This document shows positions 59,134 through 64,000 of a DNA stretch of 64,000 nucleotides, in pieces. The position numbers and the translations under genes were made by a program. Position 1 is the first letter of the stretch, and each line of letters starts with the position of its first letter. Origin of the DNA: Bugulina stolonifera (Eukaryota; Bryozoa; Gymnolaemata; Cheilostomatida; Bugulidae); contig OW285191.1 in the NCBI GenBank assembly GCA_935421135.1, positions 14,449,700 to 14,513,699 of the forward strand. The letters are read 5' to 3'. The notes below the pieces were generated by a model. That model was not told the DNA's origin, searched no databases, and saw only the letters and a list, made by a program, of their open reading frames with translations.

Positions 59134-62100
59134 ATGGACCCTTCCCCAAAGGTATCCTCTGAAGACAAGCCCTCGGACTCTTGCAAACCAGTAGAGAATT
59201 CTAATCCTTTACCCAACAATTCTGCAAGTAAAACTTGCACTATGTCCAGTCAGAATCCTGGTTCTCCTCATAGTATTTCCACACAATCCCATTCTTCTAC
59301 CGCTCAAAATGTCTTCTCCGGCCGTCCTAATGCAGGGTTGATGTGCAGCAATCTAAGGGCAAATCCATTCTCTGTCTCTGGGAGCTCATCTCAATCTTCT
59401 GGCATTCTTGCTAAACCAAAATTTAGTTTAAAGCCACCGTCATTCAGTGGGACTGGGGATTCAAATGGTGCATCAACTACCACTGCCGATCAGCCAGCTG
59501 TTGCATCAACGAATCCATTTTTACGTCCAGCCAAGCTGAGTTATGAAGCATGTACTGAGGATTTGGATAAGAAAGTAAGTGAAGCTAAAGACATACCCCA
59601 AGAAAAAAATGGGGAGTCAGGTGATAACGCACCTACCGGTGACAAGGAAATGGCGGAGGGTTCAAAGCCTATCGGTGCTTCCAGTACAGATGATAAAACT
59701 GATGTTGACAAATCGGAAAAACAAGACAGTCAATCAGAAACTAACTCAAATTATCAGCAACCACTGTTGGTAGCCTCGACTGAGAGTTTTACATTTGGTT
59801 CAAACCGGGCTTCACAAGCCTTTGTATTCGGTGAGGCTTTAGACTCTCGCGTGACAAACGTAGCAAAGGAAAATGGCACTAATGGACATGCTAATGACAC
59901 AGAAGAAAAACCCAAAGTATTAACTCTAGAAGAGGCAGCAACAGAATATAAAAAACAGCAAGTAGGTCTCTATCTATAATTCTCAATAATTCACCCACTA
60001 CCTAGGAGACCAAAACTTGTTACCAGGCCGGTAGGCATATAAAGTGAAAAAACGGTAAATATTTAACTTGTAGGCCTAACAATTTTCAGACATACAATTG
60101 TATAATATAAATGAAGGCAAGTATCATGCTACTGTGTAATAAGCTATTAATTTCTCGGTAATTCTTCTATTAGGTTAATTGAGATGTCGCTTTCGCATGT
60201 ATTTCTGCCTGCCCCTAGTCTTCCAATTCTCTGAGAAGCACATCTTACAATTAAAGGGGAGCATTGAACTCTGAAATAATGATTTCCTATTTAATGATAT
60301 AGGCGAATATTGAGTAAGGTATCGATTGTTGTGTATGTACTGTAGGAAAGTGGCCCTATACTTCCAGAGGTTGAACTAGTAACAGGTGAAGAAGGCGAAT
60401 CGAATGTTCTACAGATAAGCTGCAAGTTGTTTCTCTTTAATGATGTAAGTTGTCTCCCCATTTTGTTCATTCATATGCTTAGTTTGACTAGTCTAATACA
60501 GTGGCTTGGCTATGCTGCAGGCTTTTCTTGGGATGGGCTTTATATTAGCATTTAAATGTACATTGTAATGCTGTATGCTTCAATAGAAAGAGAAGAGTTG
60601 GGCTGAGAAGGGGCGTGGTGTGCTTCGACTTAACGATTTTGACAATGATAGTCACTCTAGGATAGTAATGAGGACCGTTGGCATTCACCGAGTCATTCTC
60701 AACACTAGTATCTGGCCGTCAATGATCTGTGAGAAGGCTAACCAGAAGAGTCTCAGAATTACAGGTTTGTTCAAATTACAGGTATATAAATATACAGTAT
60801 AGTCCTATTAGTGGCTTATTACATATATATGCTTGTGTTGTAATAATATTATATTATTACATTATGTTATTAGTATAAGACATATAATTTAATATACAGG
60901 TATTATAGGGCTGGCGTTTTAGGTATTGTTAACAGTGGTATAGAGGGGTCCGAGTTCGGTCAACTTGGTAGGCTTTGGCACTGTTAGCTTTCCTCCCATT
61001 CAAAGTAATATTATTTATGATTGGGGAAACTAAACTGGGAATATTAACAGTACTTATATATATCATTGTTACTTCAACAAGTCTATATTATAGCTTTGCC
61101 ATAGGTAGATAGGTGAATGACCTTTACTTGAATGTTAACTGTAACCTACCTGTTATAGTGCTGAACAGTAGCGAAGATAGTCCAGTGGGTTGTTATAGCT
61201 GTGTGCATGTTAATCATAAAGTGTCCTATGCATTGTTTCCTTGTACCTCACATAGCTTTCCATCTGTGGAAGCATAGCAAATTTGGAATTTTCTTCCCGC
61301 TGTTTTTTGTCCTTCAGCCTCACTTCACTCGGCCAGTAAACAGTGATGTATTATAGTACTATAAATCTTATCAGCTCATTATAATCTAGAGTATTTGGTG
61401 AGAGAGAGCCCTTATTATGACAGTATTATGTATGTATTTGTATTTGATTAGACTGGTATTGTACAGGTTTAAACTTGTTAACACTATTGGCCATCTGCCA
61501 ACAATGACTGCAAGCACTTGCACGTGCATCAACTCTGAATATCTAATATGATTGTAAAAAATCAAAATTAACAGCGTCTCTACTGTTTTGTTAACCCAGA
61601 GTACGGTAGTGTTTTTTGAATAACCCGTGATATATACTGTCTATATAACATGTACTTCACAGATATTTAGTAAACAATGATTATAATTACATTTAAGATT
61701 TTCAGAAGTTACATAGTTACATGCAGGTGCTTTCAGCCGCTTACATTGGAAGATATGCTAGTATTTAGCCTTATGCCCTTGTCCATTACAGGTACAGAGG
61801 AGGGACAGGTACATGTATACCTCCTCACGGGGTCACCTGCAGACATGGATCATCTGTATAATGCTGTAACTTATAGAGTGAAGCGTCTAAAGCAGCAGCA
61901 AGTGTCCTCAGCTGCAGCCAAATCTACAGCAGAGCAAGAAGAAAGTGATTCCACATCGGCTAAACGCAAGACTGACTCCACTGATGATCAAGAGGTAGGT
62001 ATTGGTTAAATCAGTGGTTGGATAGAAAGGGAAAGTAAATGGATGGTATTTCCATGTGCCAATATTTCATGTGAATGTATCTTGTATTTGTGCCAACCCA

Positions 62101-62567
62101 ATATACCCAGGAAATTTAAGCTCACTCCCTACTTAATGGTGTGACATCATGTATATAGACTAGTGTTATTGCATGTTGTTATTTGCTGTAAGAAATTCAG
62201 ACTAGAAAATGCAGGAATTTATTGGACTTAATATATCTGAGACACATAAGCCATAATCGTTCAATTTGGTAGCACTTTTAGATGTCATAGCACAAAACTT
62301 TACTATAAGATGACCTATTGGTGCGGAATTGCCCACCCCTGTAGTTCCTTTAAAAAGCAGATAACTCCCTTTGCAGTTATAGTTATACAAAATTGTACTC
62401 TCCCTTTACTCCTTTAGATACCAGGAAGTTAAATTATATAAACCTAAAATTATAATCACCATAGTTACAGGCAAATGTAATATTTTCCCTCATTCTTACA
62501 GACATCTCCAAAGAAAGTGAAAGCAGATGATACTACTGATGGCAATACTACCGCTGCAGCTGAGTGA
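59134..62567 (+). CDS. RANBP3: RANBP3-like Ran-binding nuclear export cofactor, complete, 457 aa
   Basis: Five coding exons: 59134-59961, 60346-60444, 60587-60764, 61792-61994 and 62502-62567, with phases 0, 0, 1 and 0. The start ATG (MDPSPKVSSEDKP) follows a leader acceptor (CTTGTAG at 59123). Residues 1-276 are low-complexity Ser/Thr/Asn-rich with FG-type motifs (FTFGSN and FVFGEALDSRV, matching the FVFGQNL repeats of vertebrate RANBP3). The Ran-binding domain spans about 277-385 (GEEGESNVLQISCKLFLF, KGRGVLRLNDF, RIVMRTVG). The tail has basic clusters AKRK and SPKKVKAD, likely nuclear signals. Known RANBP3 binds RanGTP and CRM1 in the nucleus and promotes export. AATAAA lies at 63007-63012. 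It is shorter than vertebrate RANBP3 but has all key parts. Confidence 0.9.
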
Positions 62568-63689
62568 AGGATAACTCCAAACAAACCATTGCATCACTTA
62601 CCCAAGCAATATTCTCATGTACATTTAATTTGGGGTCAGTATTACTGTTGTCTGAAGCTACTGATAGATACCTGCCTATATAAACTCATCTATTAGCCAG
62701 CATACTACCACAGAGCATATTTTCCTGTACTAGACACCATGTGACCATTATTCATTTAATTGTATATAAAATACTTTTATATTAGTTAGTAAGCTGTTGT
62801 CTTATCTCCATTAGTTCTATGTTAGCCGTTCATATTTTGACTGATTAAATATACTATAGTTACAACCTAGGATAGCATTGATAGACAAGATATTAAATAA
62901 TATAGTATATAGTCAATAGAGGAGGTATGTGTTTTCAGACTGCACTTTAAGCACTGCTACTGTGTATTATTTTATAATGAGGTTAAATATACTGTATATT
63001 GTATGAAATAAAAACTGCTACAAATACATGTTATAAAGTCAAGATTGCACTTCATATTCAGAAATATGTGACTGTTATTATTGCTTCATTTATACATCAC
63101 TGTTGTAATTAATACAAAGTAATGAGACCATTTACAGATATGCCTGCCACCTTGTTTTTATATTTGTTGCTTGTTCCAAACAAAGCTCAAAGTTAGCTAG
63201 ATATAGTTGTTCACTATGATATTTTGATTGACTCACAATTTGTAGCACAGTATAGGAGTACAAGTAAATAATAGTATTTTCTCAGCTGTGTCCTTGAGTA
63301 GATCTCACCATCTTGTTGTATGCAGTCTTGGATCTTTTACTCCTAGCTTGCCACATACACACCCAAGGTTACAGTATAGCTTGTACACTGCACCAAAGGG
63401 GTATATTATAGTATATACCCCTTTGCACTGTACAGGCTGTGCCCTGTATATCTTCATGGCAGAAAACCACTGTATTTAGAGTTGTCATAACTTGGACGCG
63501 TGTGGACAATTCGATATTTCCTGCTGTGAATTTCGCAGGTAACAAACCTCTTACGCATGTAGTCATATAATTTATTTGCTTGTCCTATACCAATACTGGT
63601 GACAGAACACTTTAAACAAATACCCGTGTTTAGAATGCTGAACTAGAATTTGAATACTAAACTATATGATTTTAATGACATTGCAATAG
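62568..63689. other. RANBP3 3' UTR and intergenic gap
   Basis: The 3' UTR probably reaches the poly(A) signal at 63007-63012. Beyond it only the hairpin at 63382-63434 stands out. Confidence 0.45.
63382..63434. repeat. Imperfect hairpin with 22-25-nt arms
   Basis: Left arm 63382-63406 and right arm 63413-63434 pair (TGTACA, then AAAGGGGTATAT perfectly) with one mismatch and a 3-nt bulge, around a 6-nt loop TATAGT. The shape and arm length are like a small-RNA precursor. A palindromic element remnant is the alternative. Confidence 0.75.
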
Positions 63690-63795
63690 AATTTGGACCC
63701 ATATACCAAAGTTCTTGTCAATCCAGAACTTTGTCCATGCAGTAAAGAAAAAACATCCTCTACCTGCCACCGTCTTTGGAACATTTCGGTTTTCG
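63690..63795 (+). CDS. Possible internal exon of a further gene
   Basis: This segment lies between a TTGCAATAG acceptor and a strong TTTTCG|GTGAGT donor. One frame reads NLDPYTKVLVNPELCPCSKE; another is also open, so the true frame is unsure. The cysteine pattern and GC content favour coding. The rest would lie beyond the window. Confidence 0.28.
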
Positions 63796-64000
63796 GTGAG
63801 TTCTGTATCCAATCTTGAATCTAATAATATAATTATTAATATTTATAATCTCAATCTGTAACTTAAGTAGTAGAGAGATTTGCCAAGGAATGTCTCAATA
63901 GTAATAGTTATAGTTACTATAATAGTATAGTAATAGTTAGTAAGTATTCTAGATTCGAAATTAATATTATCATTTATGGGGTGAGTAAAACACAGGAGTC

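Overview
This is a window of an AT-rich animal (metazoan) nuclear genome. The genes are split by GT-AG introns. They include UBR7, RANBP3 and a SIX3/6-class homeobox gene, together with modular extracellular proteins, a Ty1/copia retrotransposon, a hAT-like MITE and a tRNA-derived SINE. Short introns, abundant TACATGTA palindromes and unfamiliar PAN-domain and PPxY proteins fit an early-branching animal. A sponge is my best guess, but I cannot prove it from this sequence.

Layout. At 1-7.4 kb (+) lies the 3' part of a secreted or surface modular gene, with two copies of a multi-exon cassette (PAN/Apple, an unnamed beta-rich module, an FN3-like module). Almost all its introns are phase 1 and it ends in a hydrophobic tail of GPI-signal type. 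A 36-bp minisatellite and a hAT-like MITE sit in the intron joining the cassettes. At 8.1-11.6 kb is a tandem segmental duplication: copy A carries a small PPxY/proline-rich gene with a probable GC-AG intron, copy B is a decayed pseudogene. At 13.1-22.9 kb (+) is a nine-exon gene for a 467-residue type II membrane protein. Its cytoplasmic tail has SH2- and PTB-type tyrosine motifs, its ectodomain a likely coiled coil and cysteine-rich end, and two alternative terminal exons are possible. At 23.5-31.4 kb (-) is complete UBR7 (8 exons, 426 aa). One of its introns holds an intact, apparently very young copia element (25226-29674). Another is a stop-free 267-nt intron in which a 33-bp repeat has multiplied the 5' splice site.

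At 32.0-32.3 kb is a SINE with target duplications. From 32.3 to 43.8 kb the sequence is gene-poor, with a probable two-exon cysteine-rich gene at 38.7-39.1 kb (-) and a perfect 19-bp hairpin at 41.0 kb. At 43.8-47.5 kb (-) is the complete SIX3/6-type gene (4 exons, 342 aa). From 47.5 to 59.1 kb the sequence is again gene-poor, with weak exon candidates and a foldback repeat at 53.0-53.3 kb. At 59.1-62.6 kb (+) is complete RANBP3 (5 exons, 457 aa). The end holds a near-perfect hairpin (63.4 kb) and one possible exon of a further gene.

The genes do not form an operon or pathway. UBR7 (ubiquitin ligase), RANBP3 (nuclear export) and SIX3/6 (developmental transcription factor) are independent. 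All exon boundaries were read by eye from splice sites and phase. No searches were run.
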